From positions 54,398,758 through 54,462,757 of the forward strand of contig OX485805.1 in the NCBI GenBank assembly GCA_950295325.1: a DNA stretch of 64,000 nt, given 5' to 3'. Shown here piece after piece: positions 39,121 to 50,326 of the stretch; the first letter of the stretch is position 1; each line of letters begins with the position of its first letter. Position numbers and translations under genes: made by a program. The notes beneath the pieces were generated by a model. The model did no database searches and had not been told where the DNA came from. It saw only the letters and a program-made list of their open reading frames with translations. The DNA is from Polytrichum commune. Its lineage: Eukaryota > Streptophyta > Polytrichopsida > Polytrichales > Polytrichaceae.

Positions 39121-40262
39121 CTAAAGGAACGTACACTTCAAGAAGCGAAGTTGATCAATAGAAGATGGAGAACAGGAAAAGCAAGCCACTTCACAGCCGC
39201 ATACCTTAGCTTGATACTGCAGATGTTTCCTGCCACTGGAAGCTTCCCCATGACATCATGTAGCATGACTGGTATCTCACAAATTATCCAGTGCATCAAT
39301 TCCTGCACATCTAAGTTGAAAAACTCCCCGGAATCAAGATATGTCGTGTATTTACAAGGCTGCCATAGGGGTAGTATTTCTCATGAAATGTGCACTTCAG
39401 CCCTCCATTCAAATATGTACTTGAAACCACAAACTGATCGAAAATGCTGTGAAGTCAAGTCTTTTGCATAAATCTAGAAGAGTGAATGATGAATGGTCTT
39501 ACAGCTAAGGTGTCTCATTTCCAAGCTTTTCAATATATCCAGTGAGGGATTGAGAGCAAATGAACACTATTTACTCCTAAACTGCCTGAGCCTTCCATCA
39601 GCTCTACTTAACCCCCTTGCTGCATTGATCTTGCAATGGTCCTGTGTTCATGAACCTTCCCACTGTAGTGGTTCCAATTGATAAGCGAGGACAATTGTAG
39701 GTGCTCCTGGGAAACAAAACTTTAAAGAAAAAAACAAAACTACCCAAACTTTCACAGTGTGTTGTGAGGTCTTGTTATGTTGTGTTAACACCTTCCGCAT
39801 TTTAGGGGTGCTTATATGAACATCGAACAAGGGGCTGAAGACTAAATTCATGCCTTGGATGGGTCCTTCCTTTCAAAATGCTCCAGCTCTCGGGCCTTAT
39901 TTATTACATGAAAAATTGAGCATATTAGCGTTATTTGTAAAGTAAACTAGATGACATCGTGTGTTTAGTCTCAAACTATGAGTTTATGAGAACTAACACA
40001 AAGTCATCCATGTTTTCTTAATGCTTAAATTATTATACACAAAGAGTTGTGCTCGGCTATTGATAATTGGCTTTCTAGCTTGTCCTACTAGGATGGGTGG
40101 ACCAAAGCTAGCTTTACATAGGTCAATCCGGGATTTAGGACAGTGGGTCTCATTTGCAAACCCTATTTTAAATCCTAAAATATTTCAAAAAAATTAGATC
40201 GGTTCCAAAAGTTTCACTCAACTCTCAACATTGGCTTTGATACATGACAAGCTAACAAACTC
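39121..40262. other. no gene recognised
   Basis: A 117-codon plus frame (39118-39471) and a 62-codon frame (39493-39681) are open but show no recognisable domain, and the base composition is unremarkable. Confidence 0.4.
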
Positions 40263-40770
40263 TTAATAAAAAACAAATCTCAAGGAAGGACCGAACCCAC
40301 GGTTTTGCCCCTCTTTAAGTGACTTTATGGATAACTTTGTTGTATTCATGATGGTTAAACATACTCTCCTTAAGTTACGGGGGATGTTAAATACCCCCCA
40401 TGAACTTTTCGGGGGAGGTAGATTCGGGTAGGGGCAGCCACCTAGAGAGAAATCCAGATTTTCTGGACGTAACTGAAAACTTTTGACTGCCCGCCTGACT
40501 TCGAAAAAACCATTGCCATTGCATTCTTGAAGGCCACTTATCCACAAATCCCATATTGAGTGCATTTTGCCTTCAAGGTCCAAAATCCAATATATATATG
40601 TTCACTTCCATTGAGTAAATAAGCAATTGACTTGAATTTCATTATCAAAGTGAAACCGTCAATAAAACATGTAATTAACTTGGAAATAAAAATAATTGCA
40701 AAACCCTCACTAGCACTGAGATTATAATTTTTGTGACTTGCCATTGAAAGGGTCTTTGTCATTCTTAAAA
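40263..40770 (-). repeat. dispersed repeat, uninterrupted copy (empty site for the 46.4 kb LINE)
   Basis: On the minus strand it reads from GAATGACAAAG through CATATATATATTGGATTTTGGACCTTGAAGG into CTCAATATGGGATTTGTGG without the 725-bp insert seen at 46.4 kb. Short open frames on this strand (40538-40762 and 40263-40583) show no recognisable domain and are probably not genes. Confidence 0.7.
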
Positions 40771-41261
40771 TGGAACTAAAATTTATTGTTTTATTTTTAT
40801 TATGTTAAATATTGTAGTCTAGTTAATACCTTCTACTTTCACAAAGTATTCATATGCATTTAAACTAATTAAGTTTGATTGAATGTAATTAAGTCAAATA
40901 AATCTGATTTATCCTAATTAAGCCCTGTTAAATAAAAAATTATGCTTACCAAATTAATCAAGCCTAATTAGCTATAAAATGTACTTATTGCGGCAGGGAA
41001 TCAGGATGCTGTAACTACCTAGTATATACACATGTGGTACTTTGTCAGCTATTTGGACACTTTGTACAAATGACGTCACTTCGAGTGATGTCACTTTAAT
41101 GTCCCTAATATCACACAAGTGGCAACCAAAGTGCACGTGCCATTAGGGAGGTCTGTAGTGTTTGACATGGATGCGTGATAATTGAGGGTTAGTATAGCCT
41201 ATGACCAGTGATCGGGGAGATTTTTGGGCAAAATCGGTTGAGATCCTAGTGTTTGCAAGTC

Positions 41262-41425
41262 CAACCGGTTACATGTTGACATCCTTCGGTTTTTCTATAT
41301 TCATGTGAGTATATTCCATAAATTTCTCTAAAGTGATCGGTAATTCTCCTAAAGTCTCCAACTTCAACCGGTTATTTCTCAAACTCAACCGGTTCATCTA
41401 TAACTAACTGCCGGTTCTCCCCAAT
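41262..41425 (+). repeat. AACCGGTT-rich dispersed repeat, copy 2
   Basis: This is the partner of 29880-30055 and keeps the CCGGTT units better. It runs directly into the 41431-41729 tandem duplication. Confidence 0.65.
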
Positions 41426-41430
41426 CATTG

Positions 41431-41729
41431 CATATGACATTGGGAAATAACACAAAATCAACAAAGCGAACAAGGACAATCTCAACCTTTGCTACCAATG
41501 AGAGATTTTAGATTTTAATGGTTACCACCCTTTATTATAGGCTTAGTGTAAAGTACTCGATTCACGGTCACGGCCATTATAGAGGATTAGTATAGCATAT
41601 GACATTATAAAATAACACAAAGTCAACAAAGCGAACAAGAACAATCTCAACCTTTGCTACTGATGAGAAGTTTTAGGTTTCAATGGTTACTGCCCTTAAT
41701 AGGCTTTAGTGTAAAGTACTTCACGGTCA
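41431..41729 (+). repeat. tandem duplication, two units of about 135-140 bp
   Basis: Unit 1 (41431-41570) and unit 2 (41596-41729) share CATATGACATT, AAATAACACAAA, TCAACAAAGCGAACAAG, ACAATCTCAACCTTTGCTAC, TTTAGTGTAAAGTACT and TCACGGTCA in order, with few differences. Confidence 0.85.
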
Positions 41730-41869
41730 GCTCTGTAGTAGGCCAGCTCTGAACTTGGCATTTTCATACAAGAGATTCTTGACCGAACAAAGTTCTTTAA
41801 AAAGGTTTTCGGTTCAGTTTATTGAGCAACATTTTAAGTTATAAATAATATCATATATTGGAATTATAG

Positions 41870-43830
41870 CTTGGGGGGTGCACTTAGTGTATAGTAATGG
41901 ACCCATGTGCGAGCAAAGGGTATTTATTAATGTGGGTTGAATAAATACAACCCTCTAATTAAGTAGATTCCAAAATTAATCTTGGTTTTTAATCTGGGGG
42001 TTGATTTTTTTAAGTATTTTTGTTTTATTGATAGAATATGTTTGAACAAATATAATTTCTATTTGATTTCTGAACTTACAACAAAATGTGCATGTGTAGT
42101 TACTATGTGGTGCCAACAAGTATAAGAGCCTTGAAGTATCACAAGAGAATCACAAACATTGGAACAACAAACAAGTTCAAAAGGTCTATGAAAATTCAAC
42201 GTAAAACACTATTATAACAAAACACAAACATGCCACCAATCGCTTGTCGCAGGGTTGTCTATCCCGACGTCATGACGGTGTCGTGTCGTGACGGACCCCT
42301 CCGTCACGACACAATAGGGTCCACGTAGGGTCAACCTAAGGGGAAGCTAGTAGGGTGGGTAAAATACTTACCTTCTTGCCAAGGTGGCGTCCTATGTGGC
42401 AGAAAAGGCCGATGTGGACGTGGATATGCCTAGCGCCAGGTAAACCATTTTGCCATTCTGTTTATCATTTTGTTAAAATCAAAGTAGTAAAATATGACTA
42501 AGGAGGGTATGGGGCGGATGGGGGACGAGGGTGGGCGCACGGGGGGAACGGGGACGGACGGGGGGGGGGGGGCGGGAACGGGGGCGGACGGGAGGGGCGG
42601 ACGGGCACTAGTAATTTTTTCCCCACTTTACCTCTACTTTGCTGACATGTCATCACACGTGGACATCTTACATCATACGTGTCCGAAATGGGGTAATGTA
42701 ATTACACACAAAATTCGGTAAAATTCAAGTCCGTCAGGATAAAGACAGCATCCGGCATAATGTCGTGACGGATACGTGTCGTGACGGCACGACATTATGC
42801 CGAGATTAGCCTCCGTCACGACACAATAGACAACCCTGGCTTGTCGATAACCTAAAGCGTTGTCATGAGAGGTAACTCAATTGTGATTATATGAACCATG
42901 TGCAATACAAGGTTGATTTCAAGGGGTCTATGAAGTAATGCGCATATATACTTGGGACCCTATCATTTATCGTACCATGTTTCTAGTGGAACAAAGGTCC
43001 CCCCCGCCCCCCCTTTCCTTATGAGTTTTGAAGAGGACACTTAAAGGTCATGCCAACCACTATTTACTTTCTCAAACCTCCACTAAGATTATGCAAATAC
43101 AATCTTGATGTCCTTCACTCTAAACTCTCAATCACATTGAACAAGTGACAATACAACTTGCTTTGCCTAAACCCTAGAAGCATGTGTAAACCTTCAACAA
43201 AGCAACATACAAGAAACTTGAGGAGAAGCCCATATGAAACCCTACAAGCTATGGCTTGGTGCCTACCCCAAAACCCTAGGGGATTGGACTCTTCATTGGA
43301 AACTTAAATGAGGTGCATGGGTTAATATGAAATCAAACCCCCAATATATGAGAATTTTATAAAAGAAAACAAGTGTATACGTACTAACAACATGCTAGGA
43401 AATGAACTCATGTATTTATATTAAGCTTTTTAGTTTAATGTGATAAATGCCTCCACTGCATATACAAAATATATATCATGAATTAAGTAGGCCTTTTATC
43501 ATACATGAAATCCACTTTCACTTTCCTCCAAAAAAGAAATCATCTTCATCCATAGCATGTAACTCAATAATTATATCAAACAAACAAAGACAAGAGCACA
43601 ATAACCTAGCCACAAACCAGAGAGCATAATTCATGGAAGCCTGTGAGAGCTCTAAGACTAATTTAGGGTCTTAGAGTCTAATTTTGGTTTGAAATGAACT
43701 AAAAAGTAACCTTCAAGTTGCATACTATTTCAAGGTTTTTATGTTGAATGAATGATAGGTATGCTTGTACACAATTATTCCCTCTCTCCCTCACGCAATT
43801 TACAAGATTTACACTAAGTGCACCCCCTGA
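41870..43830. mobile_element. about 1.96-kb DNA transposon, GGGGGTGCACTTAGTGT terminal inverted repeats
   Basis: The left end GGGGGTGCACTTAGTGT (41874-41890) is exactly inverted at the right end (43811-43827). GAATTATAG (41861-41869) and GAATCATAG (43831-43839) are a likely decayed 9-bp duplication. No transposase domain is seen inside, and a hAT-type element is nested at 42250-42838. The terminal GTGCACT motif ties it to the elements at 5.4 and 37.4 kb. Confidence 0.7.
42250..42838. mobile_element. hAT-type non-autonomous element with 8-bp duplication, G-rich core
   Basis: The ends CAGGGTTGTCTAT and ATAGACAACCCTG are flanked by exact 8-bp repeats GCTTGTCG (42242-42249 and 42839-42846), typical of hAT insertions. 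Subterminal regions hold many inverted GTCGTGACGG/CCGTCACGAC units. The core (about 42515-42608) is a G-run minisatellite on the plus strand with repeated GGGGACGGACGGGG-like units. No transposase is present. Confidence 0.9.
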
Positions 43831-43839
43831 GAATCATAG

Positions 43840-45349
43840 AAAACTCTCAGGCATTTAGAGTGTATATTGCACAATACTATTGTAATTTCATAGCAGCTTG
43901 GGAGGGTCTTTGCCTAATAATTAATTAGAACGACCAAAACAATTAGGCAACCTAGAAAATAATATATCAAAATTGGGCATTTTCAAAATACAATTAAAAT
44001 AAGTTAGACATTCATCCAAGCTTCTCTTATTGTTATTGGATGGCTATTGCTATTTTCTTTTCTTCTAAGGTGCCCAATTTACCCTAAACCCTTACCTTCA
44101 CCTCCGAAGCTCCCATTAATTACCCTAAACCCTTATTAGACATGCTTTGTTATGTGCGAGAGATATGTTGTATTTGTGAAAGATTGTGGGTTAGAAGTCT
44201 TAGAATGGGAGACACAAGACTCACAAAAGACTTTGCAATGTATGTCTAGACTTAATGATACCTAAAAGCTAATATATTGAATCACAAACACATGCGAGTT
44301 GAGCTTATGTGATTTGGGCATTAATACGATCTTTTTTTATTAAAAAAAGGCAAACCTTGTCAATAAATTCCAAGAAATTTAGACATCCTTTTATAATATA
44401 TTTTCTACCCAAGCTGCTAGGAAACTTTGATATTATAATAAAATTGTTAGTCACTTAGGCATAGCCAAGTACAGTCGGTAAAGTAATGATGATGTGCAAT
44501 CTACAAGCAACTGTTTGCAACTTAAATGGGGCTTTGTGAGGGACATAACATTATTAAGTAGTGTGTTTTCATTCATGTGGGCTCCAAGAATAAAACCATG
44601 GATGCCACAACTAGTGCAAATTCATACTAAATTTGCACTAGTAGCAGCATCCATGGTTTTATGCCCGGAGCCCATATGAACAAATGCACATTGCTTAATA
44701 ATGTGATGAACTAAAATTAGAGTAATTGTGCATAAACAATGCTAAAGAATTTCATCACTTTTCTTTATGATAGTCTCGCAAAGGCATATGAGACCAATTA
44801 AAATGTACATAGTACTCATGACTTTAGCCTTGTTGCCGACTAATAAGCTTAGTTTGAGATGGATTATTAAGTTGTCTAGCCTAGTTTACACGGGTCCCAA
44901 GTCCTAAGTCCCAAGTCACTAGAGGTCAATCTATGCAATCTCCACCGTTGAGAGCATGGAAGTTGAGACTTAGAGTAGACATTCCCTATACCCCCACAAT
45001 TGCATCGGGAACATGTATCACCCATTTTACCACTACAAACTCCCTACACATGCACTTGGTTGTAGCTTTGGTTCTGCATTTTAGATGATTTTGTCGCAAA
45101 TGTTGTCCATCATATATTATTTCTAAACAACATGTTTGTCCAAATATACTTAAATTTGAGTTTTGCGTTCCCTCAACATGGTCCACTTTTACTCTACACT
45201 AAACTTGAAGGCCCATCATTTATAAAAATTAATTTCTATTTCCCACAATACAACCTTTGGATGATTTCCAAGGGCCCTTAGGTTTTCATGATATCAGCAA
45301 TTGGTTTGTATGTTTAGCGGCCCTAAGCAATCAGCCACGGGGTCACTGC
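43840..45349. other. no gene recognised outside the 44.5 kb hairpin
   Basis: AT-rich noncoding DNA with short frames only. Confidence 0.5.
44548..44704. repeat. 157-bp imperfect hairpin
   Basis: The left arm (ACATTATTAAG...GGGCTCC...AAAACCATGGATGC...ACTAGTGCAAATT) pairs with the right arm (AATTTGCACTAGT...GCATCCATGGTTTT...GGAGCCCATATGAA...CTTAATAATGT) around a short loop near 44626. The arms are about 75 nt with small bulges. It is either a foldback element or a miRNA-precursor-like hairpin. Confidence 0.8.
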
Positions 45350-45430
45350 ATGGAGATGACAAAAATGTGGTAAGTAGCAAGTGGGGTGAAACTGGCCGGG
45401 GATTCATGGCACTCAAGTAAAGTCATCCGG
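45350..45430 (+). repeat. rearranged repeat shared with 47490-47575
   Basis: GACAAAAATGTGGTAAGTAG plus CAAGTGGGGTGAAA is followed here by CCGGGGATTCATGGCACTCA. Near 47.5 kb the same GACAAAAATGTGGTAGGCAG block is preceded by the reverse complement GTGCCATGAATCCCCGG. The order is inverted between the two copies, so these are probably two ends of one element family. Confidence 0.55.
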
Positions 45431-46171
45431 TAACAAAAATTGGATGAGTCCATCAAGAAGCTCGGATGGAGCTAACTTTAGTGAAACACCTCCGAGTTGG
45501 CACGTAAGACCTATTTTCTCATTTATAGCTATTGTGAATTACTAGCTATTTTGTAAATATCAATTAGTTGGCAAGGGGCAATGATGTGGCCTTGGATGCT
45601 CTAAGCCTATTTTCTAACCTCCCATGAATTGTTTCCAAGGCCATGACGTAACTTTGAATTCCACATGGTTATTTTGATAAATATCGCAAGATATTAACGT
45701 GTGCAACATATAATTATGACGTGTTGTCATAGACATTTTTTTTGTTCATAATTCATTTATTTTGCACGGGTTTGATTTCTCAAACATTTGTAATATGTCA
45801 AAATAATATATATCACCTTATGGTAGATTGGTGAACTCAAAAATCAATTCAATAATAATAATAATAATTTATTTTAAAAATAATCAATATACATCATGTG
45901 ATTTTAAAGATTATACAATATGTGATGAGGATAAAATATTACAATAATTCAGATAGGCTATAGTCAGAAACTTATTATTTTCAGAGTATACCCCATCCAT
46001 AACGTTGTCCCACAAGTCTAATGCCAAATAACATACCATTTATTTATACCTCATATTATATTATCTAAAAAATAAAATTGATTTCTATATAATTTTTTTA
46101 GTTATATGTTCTATATTCTATCTTCATTATTTCATTTTGGTCATCTTATGAACACTTGTACTAATCTATTA

Positions 46172-47260
46172 TTAGAATGACAAAGATAATGGAAAATGGT
46201 AAGTCACAAAATTATAACCTCAATATTAATGAGGATTTTGTAATGTTTTTGACCTCAAAGTTAATTAAGTGCTTGATTGATGGTTTCACTTCCGGAATGA
46301 AATCCCAATCAATTGCTTATTTACTAATTGGAAGTGCACATATATATATTGGATTTTAGACGCGGTTCACCTCATCACTCAAACATTACAAGCCAACAAA
46401 CACACCCGATACTACACACTAACAAATGCAGGCAACCTCAACAACATAAACCAACAACAAATTGTCCCAGAATGGCTCATAGAATGCACATGCCCACAAA
46501 CAAAGTGCGAATGTCAAGCAAGACTAAGACCTGACATCCTTTGTATACTAGGAGCCCCAAATCACACCCCAACACCCCTAATACCCACACACGCCCACAC
46601 AATACAATTCATTGAATTCACATACTGTCATGATAGATTCCCCGAACAAACAATCACACAAAAACATGCAAAATACGACCCACTAATTAATACTATACAA
46701 AACAAAGGCTGGAAAACAAACCCCCTTGTAACTATTACAGCCGGAGTAAGAGGAGCTATACATGAACAATCCATTGAAAAACTAGCTGAGCTCAAAATCC
46801 CAAAGTCCAACATCAAAACTCTCATGAAAACCATACATCAAAATGCCATTAAGTACCTAACATATCTTGTATTAAACAAAAGAAAACTTGATAATAAACA
46901 AAATACCGTCGCACCGCCTTACAAAAAAAAAAAAAACGGAACCAAACATTATAAACTAACAGAGCCCACCTCCCAAAAGAGGCATAACTCCTCATGCGAC
47001 AACACGGCCTGCCGTGTTAAACATGTGGATAATGGGCTCACATTCATGCCAGTACATTGTACGGGCGTAATTTTTCTTTTCTTTCTATTGGATTTTAGAC
47101 CTTGAAGGTGAAGTGCATTCAATATGGGATTTGTAATCAAGCGGCCTTCAAGAATGCAAGAGCAATGTTTTTTTTCGAAATTAGGGGGGATGGCCAACAA
47201 TTTGTGAGGGGGTATTTAATGTCCGCCCATATTAATTTCTTTAAAATAACCGGACTAGTA
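46172..47260 (+). repeat. dispersed repeat (paralogue of 40.48-40.77 kb) split by the LINE insertion
   Basis: The segments 46172-46361 and 47087-47260 together match the minus strand of 40480-40770. Matching stretches include GAATGACAAAG, AATTGCTTATTTACT, CATATATATATTGGATTTT, GACCTTGAAGGTGAA-type and CAATATGGGATTTGT. The parent family is not recognised. The repeat is useful because it supplies the empty target site for the LINE. Confidence 0.75.
46362..47086 (+). mobile_element. second 5'-truncated LINE 3' end of the same family, 14-bp target-site duplication
   Basis: A 725-bp insertion lies between two exact copies of ATTGGATTTTAGAC (46348-46361 and 47087-47100). The unoccupied version of the host repeat is on the minus strand near 40.58 kb (ATTGGATTTTGGAC). 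The insert encodes RYYTLTNAGNLNN, PEWLIECTCPQTKCECQ, RLRPDILCILGAPNH, TIQFIEFTYCHDRFPEQ, KYDPLINTIQNKGWKTNP, LVTITAGVRGAIHEQS and LTYLVLNKRKLDNKQ, the same order as the copy at 20.7-21.6 kb. It starts about 35 residues further into the protein. It ends in TTTTTCTTTTCTTTCT directly before the duplication. It is better preserved than the 20.7 kb copy. Confidence 0.88.
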
Positions 47261-47986
47261 ATGATAGATTGGCAACGCATGATGGACCCACTTGCTTCTA
47301 TATGAGGCATTTTTTTTTATGTCTAACACCCTTTATATTATTGCCTTAAGTATTAGATTAGATTGAGATTATTTAGAACTACTAAAACTTGGCATTTTTG
47401 AAACCCTTGAGACAAGGAGCCGAAGACGTAAGATAGTGTCTAAAGTGGTTCATCTCATCCGCAAAGATGAATGAACTTACACTAATGAAAATACATGAGT
47501 GCCATGAATCCCCGGCCGGGTGAAGCCCCCTTAATACCGACAAAAATGTGGTAGGCAGCAAGTGGGGTGAAATCCCCTTAATACCAACGCCGGTCTGAAA
47601 TTTCTTCTCCAATAGCACACACCTCTAGGAGATTTTCTCCAAAAAAGTTAAGTGGACCACATGATGACTCAAGCACCTAAATATAATACGTGAGTATGTC
47701 ATGAACACATCACTCATAATTTTTGTATAGCACATGTACGTACACTGTATAAGATATGAAATAACAATACTAAGCACATTCCAAGATGATTCATATGAAA
47801 CTACTAATGTAATCAATTAGCTCACGGAACCTTGTTGTCCATACATATCCATATTATAATCAAATTAGTGAAGCAAGGGGAGTGTACTTGGTCAAGTCGA
47901 AACTTGATGGACTTTAGTCACCACGATTCCGACCACATGGCAATGGTGTGCACATTAAGTAGGATAAAATGACTACACCGTTGTGG

Positions 47987-48179
47987 TATTTGGTGTCACT
48001 TACTATTCGGAGTTACGTTGTGCTATAGCTTTTAGCTGTAGATCTTAATTTCTACCAACAAAGGTCAAATTGGTTGTTTGGACAGTATGGAACATTAACA
48101 TCTTTACTTGGTAACAATTTACATCAATAATAAAATGTTAGCTCAATGCATAACTTCAAATAGTAAGTGACACTAAATA
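47987..48179. mobile_element. 193-bp MITE, TATTTRGTGTCAC family
   Basis: The left end TATTTGGTGTCACTTACTAT is inverted as TATTTAGTGTCACTTACTAT at the right end. The internal sequence TTGTTTGGACAGTATG...CTTTACTTGGTAACAA is the reverse complement of the interior of the 2.5 kb copy, so both are members of one family. Confidence 0.82.
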
Positions 48180-48699
48180 TCAAAAACGGTGTATCACTTT
48201 GGTTGGTTTTTACATTTCTACCAGAGGGAGGTTACCAACCAACACTCGTTACCGCTCAAAACGTGGGGAATTTGGATAGCAAGGGGGTCAAGGGTGAAGG
48301 TGGTGACTTGATAACATAGTATTTAGGACAGGTACCAGGTGAGCTTGGGTGCCTGGGGTGGCAACATGCGTTGAATATTGAGCAATTTATTCTTGTTTAA
48401 TATGCTGATTCTTTTCACACATCTTATCCTCAATGAATTTGGTCTTATTCTAAAGAACTCAAGAAGATGAATCTAGTTGTATTCTGTTTGACATAGTTCA
48501 TTTCCGTATTTTTTGTGGGCAATGGATAATAAGAGAAGATAGAAATCCCCATGGATCATATGCTGATGGTTTTCTTGCCTCACAAGTTTTATTTTGTCAA
48601 TATGCATGTATTGACAGTGCAAACATTACTCTCAATGTTTTTTTTAAAAATTTTGAAACTTAAAATTTCCTAGTTGAGTTTCCTAGTTGAGTCTAATGG

Positions 48700-48875
48700 T
48701 GACTCCCTAGGGGTGGAATCTTCATACCACGTACAAACTAATGTGAGTGTAAGAAGGGGTATTATTTGAGGCATTAGAGGTCATAGTATACATAAGGGAG
48801 AGGTATCATTTTCCTCAAGTGTGTACATTTGGGAAGGCTATTTTGATATGTACAAAAGGGGACCCTAAGTTTTAG
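48700..48875 (+). repeat. dispersed repeat pair, copy 2
   Basis: This is the partner of 30877-31050, with CGTACAAACTAATGTGAGTG, CATAAGGGAGAGGTATCATT and GTACAAAAGGGGACCCTAAG. Confidence 0.75.
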
Positions 48876-49336
48876 AGAAAACATTAACAATATATGTGTT
48901 AATTTCATACAATTCATATTCTCATCCATTATTCTCATATGGTAATATTCCTCAATGACTATTCTACCCAAAACTTCCTAAAATACTTTTCCAAACCATA
49001 TTCGGAACCAAATACCATAAGAGAAAGAATGAAATGTGGACTTGTTCCATGCCATCATCATGGAACAAGGATGAGGAGAGCAACAATAACTCAAGAGGAT
49101 CCATTGATATTACACAAAGACAAATCATAAGTGTTGAAAAGAGAATTTCCAATGACCCTCCTCCATGATATTAGGAGTAATTATTAATCAAAAAAGATTA
49201 AATAGAGGAAGAGGGGTGGAAACCATGTATACTTATTAGTATTTGATCAAAGCACATGGTATTCAAGGTGTGTGGGACCTTGACAATGTGACTCTTCAAA
49301 CTGTCATATATATCACTAAACAATGGCTCATTTGCA

Positions 49337-49442
49337 CAGAGTGTGACCTCAAGCTTCAAAACATCCGGTTTCACCTCTCCGGTCCGAGACGGCTTTTCAT
49401 GAGAACCTCTGGTTTTGGGTGTATGTGGCCTCCACTTGATAT
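49337..49442 (+). repeat. dispersed repeat pair, copy 2
   Basis: This is the partner of 15440-15545. It lies about 0.9 kb upstream of the edd start codon, so part of the upstream region of edd is transposon-derived. Confidence 0.75.
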
Positions 49443-49630
49443 GAGGCATGTGAGGCGTCTACTGACAGATACATTTTCATCTGAATTCGCGTATCGAATC
49501 CAGCTAATCCAGGTCCAGTAAACGCACAATCTTATGACTTTGCCCACTACATGACAACGTAGTTTCTATACTAAGTTACCACCAGTGTAGATTAATTGCT
49601 GGAATGGGCAATTGGCTTCTCAGGTTGACG

Positions 49631-49638
49631 TATAAATA
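49631..49638 (+). promoter_or_regulatory. possible TATA box upstream of edd
   Basis: TATAAATA lies about 690 bp upstream of the edd ATG. If used, it implies a long leader of about 660 nt or an extra 5' exon. A frame continuous with edd is open from 50198 to the ATG and nearly lacks acidic residues, so an upstream targeting exon is possible but unproven. Confidence 0.2.
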
Positions 49639-50326
49639 TTCATAGTCGATGGCGGTGTTGTGAGAAGCAAGTGTTTCATAACTTGTTTACATTTGGTCTT
49701 GGCTCGAGGGTTGAGGTCCGAGACTCCATTCTATACAAGGTGTCAAGATCGACATGACATGTGAAAATAGAAAAGTGACAGGAGCTTGTCAGGCCAGCAG
49801 TGGCTCAAGTGTGTGCTCACACAGCGATAAATTTGACCACTTGAAATGGTTTGGGATGGTGATCTAGTATTGGCATTCTATACGAAGTTCTCATTCCTTG
49901 GAATGGTGTAGGAGTTCTTTCTCTACAAGTTTGCACCCACTGCTTCTAGCCTTCTTGAGTTGATTACAATACTATCCTTTTCCAACCGATAGTCCAGCAG
50001 CTCATGTGGCTCTTTATTACATTGGAGGATCATACATAACCTGGACCAAAGTCTGGCAGTGGAAACTGCTCAAAGTTACATGTTAAGAAATTCTCAGATG
50101 AATATTCAATCACAATATAGATTGCATTGATAACATTTCCGTGGCCACATCCTGGTATGACTATGTATTATGAGCAATATGCCATCTTCTAGATTAAATC
50201 CTCCAGCCAGATTATTTTGCCTGCTGTTCTGGTACTTCATTTCAAATTCACAGCATAATAGTGGCCAGTAAGCGGCCGGGGCATTCAATAATCTGTGGTA
50301 GTTCAAATTTCAAGGGACGATTACAC

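Noticed and set aside
39118..39681. Open frames of 117 and 62 codons as exons
   Set aside because: No domain, no convincing splice pattern, and an adjacent MITE remnant; I could not support a gene.
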